Shown: positions 11,143 to 21,515 of the stretch, piece after piece
Layout: every line of letters begins with the position of its first letter
Numbering within the stretch: position 1 is the first letter of the stretch
Origin: Blattamonas nauphoetae
Taxonomy: Eukaryota > Preaxostyla > Oxymonadida
Reading direction: 5' to 3'
Length of the DNA stretch: 63,698 bases
Assembly: GCA_033064195.1 (NCBI GenBank)
Contig: JARBJD010000391.1
Location: forward strand, 1-63,698
The notes under the pieces: generated by a model
What the model was told of the DNA's origin: nothing
Databases searched by the model: none
The model's input: the letters and a program-made list of their open reading frames with translations, nothing else
Position numbers and translations under genes: made by a program

Positions 11143-12675
11143 TCCTAAAATAACCCGCGGTGGGTGAAATAACCAAGTGTGACTCCCTTTGAATCTGCGT
11201 CTGATAGAGCGAGTTTCTGAGTAGTTTTCTTCTTGCTATTCTGAATTTCATCATCTCATAATTGCACATTGTGCAATATCATAATCGTACAATCCTTTTT
11301 TTGTGTTCTGTCTCATGTGAGCGCAAATTGAGAAAGTGAATCTGATCATCACCCACCATGTTTCATTTATGTCGTCGTATCTGACTCCATCGGAGATCTC
11401 CCGCTGTTTGGCGGAGGGAGAGTATCGAGGAATCACCAACAAAGCAGAAAAAGGACTCAAATTGTATCTAGAGCAGCCTGTCCGCCACATTGATGTCGTA
11501 AATGCCGGAATCTGCAGCCCTCATCAGTTGAACAGGGCGATCACATCTTTCAACAAGAATCAACAGGTCGGCGTTGCACATGCTCCAAACAAGTTTACAG
11601 CAGCTGATGAAGAACTTCTCGAACAGTTCATCCTTCAAACTGTGGAAGAACACGGATTCGCGAAAAAACGAGACATACTGATTCAAGTTTGTTCTGATTC
11701 CGTTTTAATGACAATCAGGCACGTATCATCTGGAAATCAAGTCTTCGTTTTAGGGAAGATAAACCAGAACCCAGCGTTCAGTGGTTGAATCATTGGTTGG
11801 GTCGACGACACTGGCTGATCCAATACAGTCCGACCTACATCGCACTCGAAAGAAAGGACAATACCACAGAGCCAACTCTACGAGCATGGATTGATCTATT
11901 TTCGAGTCGTGTATCCGAAGGCAAAATCGACGAAGATCTCATCTACAATTTTGATGAATCTTCGCTCAGATTTGATAATGACACAAAATCACTTGTTGTT
12001 TCAACAACTTCAGTAGCCATAAAAGTCGCCCAAGAAAATCCAAGGGTCACGAATGCGACCTTATGTGCATGCATTGGATCGTCCGGTTCGCATCTGAATC
12101 CAATTATCCTCTGGCCACGAAAATCAGAAGCTCCGGAGTTCCTCAGTCTCAAAAACCATAACATAACCTTTCTTTATCGAGGTGTTGGATGGATCGATAC
12201 CTCAACCTTCCAAGAAGTGATGCTGACTTTCATTTTGCCTCAAATCGACCAACAACGTCGAAATCTAGGAAAAGCCAAGAAGCGATCTATATTGGTAATG
12301 GATGGCCACCAGACCCGGTACAATCCGGAGGTTTTAACTGAAGCACAACGACTCAATATCGAAATCTTAGTGATCCCTCCGCACACTTCACATGTATGTC
12401 AGCCTTTAGACCAGTATCCGTTCGCCACTATCAAGGGCCACCTCACCAAAACTTTCTGCCCTCCATCCACCCTCAGTATCTCGGAGTTTAGAAAAGCTCT
12501 GGCAGAGGCCATTCCGGATGCGATCCGACTTGGATTTCAAAAGTCACTAATTCTCGGCAGTTTCCGGAGAACTGGTCTGAAACCAACTGCCATTGAACCG
12601 TTGTTGGAGAGCATGAATCATTGGTTGGTGAGAGTCGTCGATAATGGCATGCATTTAGTATGTCGGGTCGTTTGA
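11140..12675 (+). mobile_element. pogo-like DNA transposon, copy 1
   Basis: Left end: TA target (11138-11139) followed by TAGTCCTAAAATAACCC, which matches the start of the terminal repeat of copy 2 (TAGTCTGGATTTAACCC) and likewise repeats an AWWTAACC core shortly inside. The element contains a whole transposase gene. The matching right terminal repeat was not found. The sequence after 12645 belongs to an unrelated inverted-repeat pair, so the right end is probably lost or overwritten, and the given end is simply the transposase stop. Confidence 0.6.
11369..12675 (+). CDS. pogo-like DDE transposase with a 32-nt intron
   Basis: Exons 11369-11686 and 11719-12675 (intron GTTTGTTCTG...CAATCAG, phase 0) encode 424 residues. 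The N-terminal ~100 residues are helical (LTPSEISRCLAEGEYRG, KAEKGLKLYLE), consistent with the HTH region of CENP-B/pogo transposases. The catalytic DDE_1 domain shows YNFDESSL, LVMDGHQTR and QPLDQYPF, giving D, D and D with 35 residues between the second and third. The family cuts and pastes DNA at TA sites. The intron lies at the same codon boundary as in copy 2. ATG 11369 was chosen as the first in-frame ATG. The C-terminus is shorter than in copy 2 and may have been changed at the inverted repeat starting at 12646. Confidence 0.85.
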
Positions 12676-13210
12676 AAATATGTCGGGTCGGAAAGTGTCG
12701 ATGTTCTCTTTGTGATTTATGCCTGTCGAAGAAATAATAGAGTTGAAATTATCACCTCGTAGGATAGTATGAATCATTTTTATATTGTTTTCATTTCACG
12801 AAATGACATTTCGTGAGACACTGTTGAGAAAAAGCGTGGAAAAAGTCAACTTTTTAAATGTCACTTTTTTCTCTCTATTGTCAACAAAAAGTGAATTTAA
12901 TTGCGAATACACGTCTTTTTGTGAGATTAAAACAATATTCTAATACTTGCTCGATCAAAGATTTTGAAACAACCTAGATCTCAAAAAAGTGAAAAAAGAT
13001 GAGGAGGATCAGAGTGAGTCAGAAACACTTTTCTCAACCTTTCGGCTGGAAAACGATGTTTATGTCAACAAAACAGATAAATATCACAATTCTATCTTGA
13101 TTTGAAAATGATATAGGAAAGACTGTTGACCAGACAGACTAAACGGTCACCTGACACTCTAAACTTCGGCCTGATACACTTAACTTGACCCGACACACTA
13201 AATGCATGCC
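12646..13210. repeat. inverted-repeat pair bounding ~565 bp
   Basis: GGCATGCATTTAGTATGTCG at 12646 (continuing GGTC) is the reverse complement of the segment ending at 13210, with one mismatch over about 24 bp. Just inside the right end, read outward to inward, are four ~20-nt imperfect direct repeats (TTTAGTGTGTCGGGTCAAG-like). The left end has two (ATGTCGGGTCG twice, 12659-12690). The interior is AT-rich with no coding potential. It could be a non-autonomous transposon or the abutting ends of two elements. No clear target duplication separates these options. Confidence 0.55.
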
Positions 13211-13560
13211 TCGATAATGACGATGGGAAGTGCGAGAGCGTCAAACGGAGTTGACGTGTCATTCGTGGCGAGTTCGAGTGCAGACAGGAAGTCCAAGACC
13301 TTACTGAACAGATCAACAGAATCAGAACACAAGACCTGGCTGACGATGGGGACAAGTGGGAGAGCGTTGGTGAGCTGGCTCTTCTCAACCAAGCTCGTTC
13401 ACTCTCGAATCATCTCGATTGTTGTCAGCAGGTTCTCTCCAGACGACCAGAACAGCATCCACCGAAATCGGATCAGCAGTGTCCGCTTCTCTGCCAGACC
13501 CGTTCTCGTTCATCTCCCTGATTGACAATGGTATTGTGAAGGCCATTGAGTGATTACAGA
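13198..13560 (-). pseudogene. ARM-like gene fragment
   Basis: On the minus strand, 13392-13198 reads a helical, Leu/Val-rich segment (NALPLVPIVSQVLCSD, LFSKVLDFLSALELA). A frame upstream gives ENLLTTIEMIRE, which looks like the preceding repeat. A stop between them and the change of frame show that it is broken. It ends at the inverted repeat (13210). It is probably a remnant of another ARM-like gene cut by element insertion. Confidence 0.4.
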
Positions 13561-13754
13561 ACGTTAAGGTCGATCTTGTCGTACTCATCTCTCCATGTAC
13601 ACTCATCTAAGTTTGGTGGATGAGTGGGAGGGACAGACAGACACGCCACCAACTCCAATCACGACACTGCCTGTTTCTTCGCGATGAGGAGAGAAAAAAA
13701 GAAAAAAGGAACACTGAGAGTGAGGTGAAGAGCGTTCGATGAGAAAAGGTGCAG

Positions 13755-14643
13755 CAGTCACGGACAAAAGTAAGTGGTCACCCCTTCCTGCATTTATGAA
13801 CAGATGATTTTTCACACTTTTTTCGTAAACACTTCACATCACTGAAAGACGGAACTTTTTCAAATATAAAACAAGAATAGTGTGGTGAAGTGGAAATCAA
13901 GAGATTTGACTGATGTGCCCTGGGAGGCACTTTTGATTGCGGATGTCACAATATGTCTCCTCTTCCAAGAAGAGGAGATGTGACCTGTATAGTCTGTTCC
14001 TCCACTGAGAGCTCTCAACTTCCACTCCTCGCAGAGATACTGGACGATCCGCGACGAAAAAGTGTGTTTTCTCTCTTCTTCATCCCTCTTCAGCCAGCTT
14101 TGGAAAGACATCAAACGCTCTCTCTGATGATGTTATTGAGTATTCTCACTTTCTCTCAATTGTAAAGACCTGCTGTAGAGAACATGAGATTCGCACATTT
14201 TCTCCCACATTTTTTCACACCACAATTGTCAGCTCTCGATCGAACAAGGAGAGAAAAAGCATTCTGACCACAAGTTAAAGAGGTTGGAAGAGTTGCACGG
14301 TTGTCAGAAGAGGGATGAAGAAGAGAGAAAACACACTTTTTCGTCGCGGATCGTCCAGTATCTCTGCGAGGAGTGGAAGTTGAGAGCTCTCAGTGGAGGA
14401 ACAGACTATACAGGTCACATCTCCTCTTCTTGGAAGAGGAGACATATTGTGACATCCGCAATCAAAAGTGCCTCCCAGGGCACATCAGTCAAATCTCTTG
14501 ATTTCCACTTCACCACACTATTCTTGTTTTATATTTGAAAAAGTTCCGTCTTTCAGTGATGTGAAGTGTTTACGAAAAAAGTGTGAAAAATCATCTGTTC
14601 ATAAATGCAGGAAGGGGTGACCACTTACTTTTGTCCGTGACTG
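13755..14643. mobile_element. foldback element with identical 337-bp inverted arms
   Basis: Left arm 13755-14091 and right arm 14307-14643 are reverse complements and appear identical over all stretches I compared. A 215-bp spacer separates them. Ends begin CAGTCACGGACAAAAG. The 3-bp CAG (13752-13754 and 14644-14646) is duplicated. In the other family A copies the site reads GGTGCAGCTTAAA or similar without insertion, so the paralogous empty site is visible. Each arm holds the same 76-codon open frame, but it reads from the arm into element ends and shows no motif. No transposase is present, so the element is non-autonomous. Arm identity implies recent insertion or ongoing gene conversion. 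Confidence 0.85.
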
Positions 14644-14700
14644 CAGCTTAAAACAAGCGGAAGAGCCAAGAACGTGGGTTCGACCGACGATCAGCATTCA

Positions 14701-16634
14701 CTAGCGTCTGTCCGCATTGTATGTCTGTTCGATTCTGAATCGTCTCGCGCGAATCTGGATGGTTTGATTGGTGTCCACCTCGATCCCCACCACTCGCAGT
14801 TCGAACGCATCGTCCCACCCTTCTTCTCTCAAACGCACTTCTCGTCTCTTCTGCCGCTCTCGTTTGTCTCGATTCCATTCACATGTTCTGTTCATTATAG
14901 TCACGAAGACAATCCGAAAATTTGCTTCGTTCTCCGTCTCGGGTATCGTTCGCACTTCCCATTTCACAAGTTCGGACACAATGTCGGCATCGTGTTCGTC
15001 TGATCGCAGTTCCATGTTTTTGATGTGATTGTGGATCTGATAGAGATGCCTCTCGTATAGAGTTTTGTCTTTGTCATTCAGAATGAGTTTGTCCGAATTG
15101 TGGAAGATGAATGTGATGAATTGTTTGGCTGGCTCGAACACAGAAACACGAATGAGCGGATATTGTTCGAATTGTGCTTCTACATCGTCTCCAATCGGAA
15201 ATAACATGATGGAGAGGAATCTGGTGAGACGATAAAGAGTTTCTGACTCTGAGAGAGGAAGAGAAACAAAATCGACAGTTTCAAACATCCGACTCACGAA
15301 ATTCGCTGTTATGAACTGTTCGTTCATCGATGGAAAGTCGTTAGTGATGTTTGTGATGGCCATGAGGGTGTTTCGCCTGATATCTTTGTGGTCGAGTTTG
15401 AGAGAGTTGAGAATGAGGTCAGGGAAGGATGGGTCATCGACGACGATTGTTTGGAATGATGATTTGTGAGGATCTGCGATTATGTGTGTCAAATTGACAA
15501 CGAAAATCCATCCATTTCTGAGATGTTCTTTAACAGAATTGCGAAGGATTTTCAGAGTATCAGCCATTTGGATGTCAACACCAGAAACCAATGGAGTGGT
15601 TGGAGAAGAGTCGGAGAGAAGAGAAGCGAAGAGATTGTCGATGTTGGAAATGTTCACGAGAATGGAAGTGAGAGCTTCCTTCACAAAGAGAATAAATGCT
15701 TGAATGATCTCAGAATCAACCTGAAATGACGAGAAACAATGAAAAAGATGATAAACACACTTCGATGGGAGGAGTGGCGTTCAAAAGAAGAAGTGGGATG
15801 TCGCATGAATTCACACAGAACTGAAGAGAATGAGTGACGATGAATGGATCATCTTTTATGAGCTGGATGTATTTTGGGAGGTGGGAAAGATCAGCTGGGA
15901 GATTTGTTTGGAATTCGGAGAAAACGATTCGGAGTTTCTCTGGCAGAGCAGCCAGGAATGAGAGACCAGAATATTGTTGGTGTGGGGAAGATGATGGAAA
16001 GATGGGTGAGGGGAGGTGCGCAAAAGCAGGTGGATCTTGTTGGATGACATTGAAAAGAGCCGTGAGAGAATTATGGGCGATTCTGAGATGAGGAAAGAGA
16101 GAAATCCGACCCAAAGCGGTGAGAACTGCAGGTGGAGGCGATGATTCCCAGATTATGTCGAAGACGGAAAGGATAAGGTCGTTGTCTTTGAGAAAAAGCG
16201 AGTCGACAATTTCAGGTTCGAAAAAGAGTGATTCAATGCAAGAACAACACTGAAAACAAATGATGAAAAAGATGAGAGAATGAAACACACTGATTCCAAT
16301 GCAGGGCATTCAGACCAATCTCCAAATTGCATGATCACGAAAGAATCGATTTCAGACGAAAGCGAAGAGCGAACGAACGAGGGCGATTTCGAATCTGAAA
16401 GAAAGCAAGAAAGAAAAGAAGCAAGAAATGAAGACATCCATCATCACAACCAAGAAAACCACAAACAAAGAATCGAAACCAATTTCATCAGTTCAGCCTG
16501 AAATCAAAGCCACAATCAACAATCAACAATCAACAAAACAGAAAACGAGACCACAAGTCCAGATGAGTGTGTGACACAACACAATGGAGACAGAAATGGA
16601 CACCAATCATCGAACCTGTCATCTGGTCCACTTT
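14701..16634 (-). pseudogene. copy 2 of ARM-like family A, lacking the first exons
   Basis: Aligned with the gene at 45007-48043 it retains exons 3-7 and their introns. These include a 54-nt intron (47 nt plus an extra 7-nt repeat), a 41-nt intron before CCSCIESLFFEPEIV, and a 40-nt intron at 15721-15760 that is 39 nt in copies 1 and 3. The last exon (end 14701) is open and contains MFETVDFVSLPLSESETLY. Homology stops near 16690, inside the intron before exon 3, so exons 1-2 (start codon and MTSEQYP...LRELQKVAS) are missing. Unless a new 5' exon was acquired, this is a 5'-truncated pseudogene. The foldback element at 13755 sits just 3' of it. Confidence 0.75.
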
Positions 16635-16689
16635 CTGCAACACTTTCTGAATCAGATCGAAGAAAGAGTACCGACACATAAATCACTTT

Positions 16690-18190
16690 TATTCAAAAGA
16701 AAAATCTTCGTTTTCGGACGATAAATGATTCGAATTAATTGGATTACTCTGTTCAAGAGATCCAGCTCGAATTCACTGAAATGGCCATACTCAAAGGATT
16801 GATCGTTACTATCGGTTGCATGCTTCTGATGTCGGCCGTTCCTACCAGTCTTTCCCAACACTCTTCAGTGTTCGAAGACAGCTGCCGCATCTTCACACAC
16901 AACAGCACCAACTGCAGACACTCCATGTGGTCCAGATCTGCCGAGAACAGGCAACGGGGGAGACAGAGTGGTCGATGGGGAGACAGAGTGGTCGATGGGG
17001 AGACAGAGTGGTCGATGGGGAGACAGAGTGGTCGAAAGACTCGCTCCCACGCACCTAGTGTCATCTCCGATTCGGAGTCAGAGCCAACAAAGCTGCCTCC
17101 ACGAGTGCCACAAGTGAAGATGGGTGAGAGTCGGCCGAGGCGTCTGAGAGCTGGCTGGGTGAGGGGAGGTGGATGTCTGCTCGGCGGGGTTGTCAGTCGC
17201 AGCTGAGGCTGGTTGGGAAGGGAGTGAGTGAGTGAGATAGGCTGAACACGAGTTGGGCGGAGTGTTTGGGACGTGTGACGAAAAATGCGTGTCGGTGAAT
17301 GGTGGACGGAGACATCGATGTCTGATTGTGAGAGGCAATTAAATCGTCGAGCGAGTGGGATGGGGCACAACGGTCATCAAATGCGGCATCAGACAGAAAA
17401 GACAGCCACACCTCATTCCATCCCCTTTCTCCAAATTGTGGATTCCAACCATCTTTGTCGATGATCACTTCGATTGCATCGTCCTAACTGCACGATCACT
17501 TCGAAAGAGGTCAGACAACTTGGAATCGTTGGAAAGATGACAGTTTCAGAACAATATCCGCACTTTCTTGTGTTCTTCTCGCCCTCTCGTCCCTGTTCGG
17601 AGTCCAGCCTTTGGTTCCCGGCCAATTAGGAGTGGAATCTTGGACGATGAATGAAGAGAGGAGGGAAGGGTGTAGAATTCGAGGATGAGTGAAAGAAAGT
17701 GAAGGACGAAGACAGACGAGGTGAGCATTGATTGTGCTTCGAACGAACAGCCACCAGGACGCACAACATCAAGTGTGGAGAGGGGAGACGCAGAGAGAGT
17801 GTGAAGGTGTGGGTGGCGGTGGAGCAGGGATCGAGAACGGCCATCAATTGGGCGACCACATCGTCTGATCCTTCCGAATCGTCTTCGGAAGTGTCGGTCG
17901 AGTGAGGGAAATCACAGCTGTGGAGGGAGAGAGGGGAGAGGGTGGGAGGGGAGTGAGATGCACAAAGTATCCCAAATCGACGCATTGCCTTCGATAAACG
18001 AGCAGGGCGAGTGTGGTGAGCGAAAGAGAAGGAGAGTGAGGTGACCATCGTGCCAGATTGGCGAGAGAGAATCCGAATCGTTCGGACAAGTCAAGAGGTG
18101 ATGTCAGAGTCGACACCGATCGCATAGACACAGTGTTTGTTGTTCAAAAGAAGCCAGAAACAGTCCGAAAGAGTCGCTGGTTCGGGTCTG
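16690..18190. other. no confident gene; decayed coding-like sequence
   Basis: Minus-strand frames at 16753-17370, 17626-18048 and 17844-18131 are Ser/Pro-rich with occasional helical stretches (ERFGFSLANLARWSPHSPS, SDDVVAQLMAVLDPC), but they overlap in different frames and none has a recognisable domain. It may be remains of another ARM-like gene. A 20-bp minisatellite lies at 16957-17036. Confidence 0.35.
16957..17036. repeat. 20-bp minisatellite, four units
   Basis: GGGGAGACAGAGTGGTCGAT is repeated four times head to tail; the last unit differs at its end. No coding frame needs it. Confidence 0.9.
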
Positions 18191-18196
18191 CTTCGA

Positions 18197-19267
18197 CTAT
18201 AATTGTGGGAGGTTCATGCCCAGCATGTTGTTCCATTCAATCGATGTGGCAACAATCCTTCTTCCAAGGTATTCGTTTTTGTCGTTTAGCAGCTTTTCTT
18301 CAATCACATCTTCGTTGCCCTCCATTCTCAACATTCGATGCACTGTCTGCGACATTTCACGCAGATTTCCCCTTATTTCGTTCCATTCCTGCTGGGCAAT
18401 GCCAATGAAATACAGAAATAGCCAGATTGAGTCCTCAAAGTCGATGATTGTGAGACGGCTTGGCATCGTGAGAACGACGGGCATTTTAAGAACAAAATCC
18501 ATTGTCGGTTGATAAAAAGGAGATATTCGGAGGAAATGGGCCATGAGTTCCATAAAAAGCCTGGATTGCTCATCATCGGCGAGTGAAAATCGGTTCACAC
18601 ACAAATGGAAGATATAGTTCTCCGAAGGTGCGAGAACTTGCTTCAAAACCGTTTCATGGACCGCTTGTTGTTCATTCCGATCTTCAATTTCGACTTGTTC
18701 GAGACCATACGGAGTTGCGAGACAGAGAGTGTTTCTGAGACTTTTCAAGAGATAGGCGTGGATACCTCCATTTTCCGTGAAGGAAAGTGACAATGGATTG
18801 AGAGTGATCATGAGTTGATGGATCAGATCAGCTTTGACGAGGGTAAGGAGGACTTTCGCTGAACACCATTCGATCAGACAAGAGAGATGTTCCATTGCAG
18901 CTTTAATGATTGCCAGACTGGGTGATGAAACGAGAATTGCAATTGATTGGACGAAGTCTGTTACTGAATCATCAGTATTTAGCCCAAGACTTCTGAGAAA
19001 AACTTCGGCAGATTCTTTATCATTCGGAACCACATATTCCAGGAATTTCACTGCTTTTGCTTCAAGAGAGACATCAAGAGTAGGCTGCAACTTCAATGTG
19101 GCAACGAGAGACCGAAAGACAATTGCTTTTTCTTCTGCAGATTCTTGTCTGCCATCGCTCCAATTCAGGAATGAAGTACAATCCGTAGAAAATGGCAACT
19201 GGGATGAGGACAAATCAGAGCATGTCAGGCTTGAGGAGACTGCTGTTTTATTGTCAAACGAAGTCAT
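18197..19267 (-). CDS. ARM-like family B protein (tandem paralogue 1)
   Basis: A single open frame of 356 residues. It has a Ser-rich N-terminus, then FLNWSDGRQESAEEKA, IVFRSLVATLKLQPTLDVS and LEAKAVKFLEYV. Helical segments follow (SIAILVSSPSLAIIKAAMEH, TLVKADLIHQLMITLNP, ETVLKQVLAPSENYI, LLNDKNEYLGRRIVATSIEW). I remember this signature as a large family of ARM/HEAT-like hypothetical proteins in Blattamonas, function unknown. No signal peptide or membrane segment is seen. It is about 50% alike in protein to the next gene (20166-21239), with the same strand and length, so it is a tandem duplicate. The ATG at 19267 aligns with the paralogue's start. Both share an upstream motif TGACCCATAACG. 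Confidence 0.85.
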   Translation of the reverse strand: MTSFDNKTAVSSSLTCSDLSSSQLPFSTDCTSFLNWSDGRQESAEEKAIVFRSLVATLKLQPTLDVSLEAKAVKFLEYVVPNDKESAEVFLRSLGLNTDDSVTDFVQSIAILVSSPSLAIIKAAMEHLSCLIEWCSAKVLLTLVKADLIHQLMITLNPLSLSFTENGGIHAYLLKSLRNTLCLATPYGLEQVEIEDRNEQQAVHETVLKQVLAPSENYIFHLCVNRFSLADDEQSRLFMELMAHFLRISPFYQPTMDFVLKMPVVLTMPSRLTIIDFEDSIWLFLYFIGIAQQEWNEIRGNLREMSQTVHRMLRMEGNEDVIEEKLLNDKNEYLGRRIVATSIEWNNMLGMNLPQL

Positions 19268-19293
19268 TCAAGTTTTTGCTGAGTTCAATCGCT

Positions 19294-19305
19294 CGTTATG
19301 GGTCA
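19294..19305 (-). promoter_or_regulatory. shared upstream motif TGACCCATAACG
   Basis: The exact 12-mer TGACCCATAACG, followed by NGCG, lies 26-37 bases upstream of the start codon at 19267. The same motif at nearly the same distance precedes the paralogue at 21239, while the sequence between motif and ATG has diverged. It could be a core promoter or initiator, or simply retained ancestry. Confidence 0.4.
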
Positions 19306-20165
19306 GAACACAACAGCGTTATCTAGAGCTCTCAGATCAAATACTACCTTGAAATGAATGAGAAATACATAACGAAGAGTTTCAGTACACACAGAATAAA
19401 GACTGAAGACGAAAGAGATATCAAAAAGGAAGAATAGCAAAAGGTAACTAATGAAGACTCAGAGAATCCTTGAACGAAGACTCAGACGATCCAGGCATGA
19501 TGTAGAGCTTGGAAACAAGGTGAGATGAAAGACACGCGAACGCATTGCAAGACGAACGAGTGGCTGAGAGTCAACGTTCGCAGGCCCTCGCCCCTTCTCC
19601 TCCTTCCGAGAAACCTTCCCAACACCCCTGCCACTGTCATGTCTCGTTCAGTCGCCTTCCATCCATCTCAGTGCGAGTTTCTCGTCATTTGAGAGCGGAG
19701 TGGAGGAGCGACGAGGAGAGTGTGAGAGGCGGAAAAGCGAGCGAATGATGGACTGTCACACGCCGCAGACGAGGCAATGTGTTGAGACGGGGAAGCTCAT
19801 CGAATCAAGGAATTGCGTGAGGGAGAACTGCTGTCCTGGTGTCGAGCGACGAGTTGGCACGCAAGTTGGTTGCAAAGAGATGGAAGAGTTGGGCGTGATT
19901 CTTCGTTTTCAAGTTCCTGCAGAATGTTGATTCTGAGATTCCGTGTTCATGTTGTTCCACAGTCCATCTCAAGTGGATCGTTCCGTTCAACAGTTCTTGC
20001 TTGGTTTCTGCGTTCAGATAATCAGTGAATCCGCGTGTGAGCGAGTTTGAGCACAACAATCATAAATTAGTGATGCCAGAGCCGACAAAAATCAAACACA
20101 AACAGTGTTTGTTGTCCAAGGGAAGTCAGAAAGAGGTGGAAACGTTCATTAGCTCTGGCTAAATT
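19306..20165. other. intergenic region between tandem paralogues
   Basis: No gene is recognised. A minus-strand frame of 84 codons (19805-20059, containing TKQELLNGTIHLRWTVEQHE) looks protein-like but has no relative here and no obvious start. It could be an exon remnant. Confidence 0.4.
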
Positions 20166-21239
20166 CTATTCGTGTTCTGGAATGTTCATGCCCAGCAGGT
20201 TGTTCCACTTGATCGAGTTTATAACAATACATTCTCCAAAGTATTCATTTTGGTCGTTTAGCAGTTTTTCCTCGATCACATCTTCGATTCCCTCCATTCG
20301 AAACATCTGCTCAACTTTCTTCCACATCTGTCGAGTTTTTCCGCCTTGTTTGTTCCTTTCCCGCTGGGCTTCAATCACGAAAAACAGAAAAGCCCAGATT
20401 GAGTTTTCAGTCTCGTAGAATGTGAGACAACTTGGAATCGTGAGAATGACTGGTATATGAAGAACAAAATCCATTGCTGGTTGATAGTATGGGCATATTC
20501 GGAGGTGTCGGGCGAGGAGTGCCATAAAAGACTTGGATAGGTTCTCATGGGTGTTCGAATAGCGGTTCACGCACAAATGGCGAATATACTTCTCGGATGG
20601 TGCCAGAACTTGCTTCATGATCGTCTCATGAACAGCTTGTTGTTCATCGTCATCTTCAATTCCGAGGGTTTCGAGACCAAACGGAGTTGCGAGGTGGACA
20701 GACGTAATGATGCTCAACAAGAGGCAGGTGTGGATATCCACTCCTTCAGTGAATGAAAGAGACAGTGGATTGAGAGTGTTGATGAGTTGAGGGATCATAT
20801 CAGCTTTTACGAGGGCAAGGGTGACTTCAGGCGAACAGTTCCTAACCAGATTGTTGAGCATTTCCATTGCTGCTGTGGTAATGACTTGACTGGGCAAAGA
20901 AACGAGCACAACAATGGAGTGGATGAAGTGTGTCGAAGATTCACCAGTCGTTTGTCCAAACATGCTGAGAAAATCAGCTGCTGATTCACTGCCATACAAT
21001 TTCTCAGAGTTCAGAAATTTCACAGCTTTCGCTTCCAGAGAGTCATCAAGTGAAGGCTGTAACTGCACAGTAGCAACGAGAGACCAGAAGACAACTGCTT
21101 GTTCGGATTCACTTTCAAGGGGTTCTTCGTTCCAATTCAGAAATGGAGAACAACCAAGCGAAGATGACAAGCTTTCTGAAGAGATACCAGGGCAAGGGGA
21201 ATCAGGAGAGGGGGACTCTGTCGAGGATAAAGTTGTCAT
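20166..21239 (-). CDS. ARM-like family B protein (tandem paralogue 2)
   Basis: Open frame of 357 residues from ATG 21239 (a GTG-initiated extension to 21266 is not supported, because the paralogue starts at the aligned ATG). It shares with the neighbour the Ser-rich start, FLNWNEEPLESESEQA, VVFWSLVATVQLQPSLDDS, LEAKAVKFLNSEK, TLVKADMIPQLINTLNP, ETIMKQVLAPSEKYIRHLC and the C-terminal EEKLLNDQNEYFG followed by IKWNNLLGMN. It is predicted to be soluble and alpha-helical, and ARM-like. The partner and role are unknown. Confidence 0.85.
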   Translation of the reverse strand: MTTLSSTESPSPDSPCPGISSESLSSSLGCSPFLNWNEEPLESESEQAVVFWSLVATVQLQPSLDDSLEAKAVKFLNSEKLYGSESAADFLSMFGQTTGESSTHFIHSIVVLVSLPSQVITTAAMEMLNNLVRNCSPEVTLALVKADMIPQLINTLNPLSLSFTEGVDIHTCLLLSIITSVHLATPFGLETLGIEDDDEQQAVHETIMKQVLAPSEKYIRHLCVNRYSNTHENLSKSFMALLARHLRICPYYQPAMDFVLHIPVILTIPSCLTFYETENSIWAFLFFVIEAQRERNKQGGKTRQMWKKVEQMFRMEGIEDVIEEKLLNDQNEYFGECIVINSIKWNNLLGMNIPEHE

Positions 21240-21265
21240 TCTGAAGAAATCAGAGAAGAGACGCA

Positions 21266-21277
21266 CGTTATGGGTCA
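21266..21277 (-). promoter_or_regulatory. shared upstream motif TGACCCATAACG
   Basis: Second instance of the 12-mer, 27-38 bases upstream of ATG 21239, again followed by NGCG. Confidence 0.4.
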
Positions 21278-21515
21278 GGTGGATTGCATTTGAAAGAATG
21301 AAAGAATGAAGGATTAAGATAATTATTGATCAATTACCCGGAGGATATCTGTGTTTTATTCATTTCGGACGACATCAACTCGGCACCACGTGTCGCCCAG
21401 ACAAGTTTCCAAAAGATGCCAGAAAATCAAAGTCTTCACGTAAACGAAAGAAGTACATCTAAAAGACATGACAAATCTGTCGAGTGTAATCTGTGTTCTC
21501 TTTGAGAAACGCCAA

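Noticed and set aside
13860-14538. Two identical 76-codon frames (13860-14114 minus, 14284-14538 plus) as a duplicated gene
   Set aside because: They are the same sequence in the two arms of the foldback element and run into its termini; no motif or start context supports a protein.
16753-17370. 205-codon minus-strand Pro/Ser-rich frame
   Set aside because: It crosses a 20-bp minisatellite and has no relative in the window; kept only as possible decayed coding sequence.
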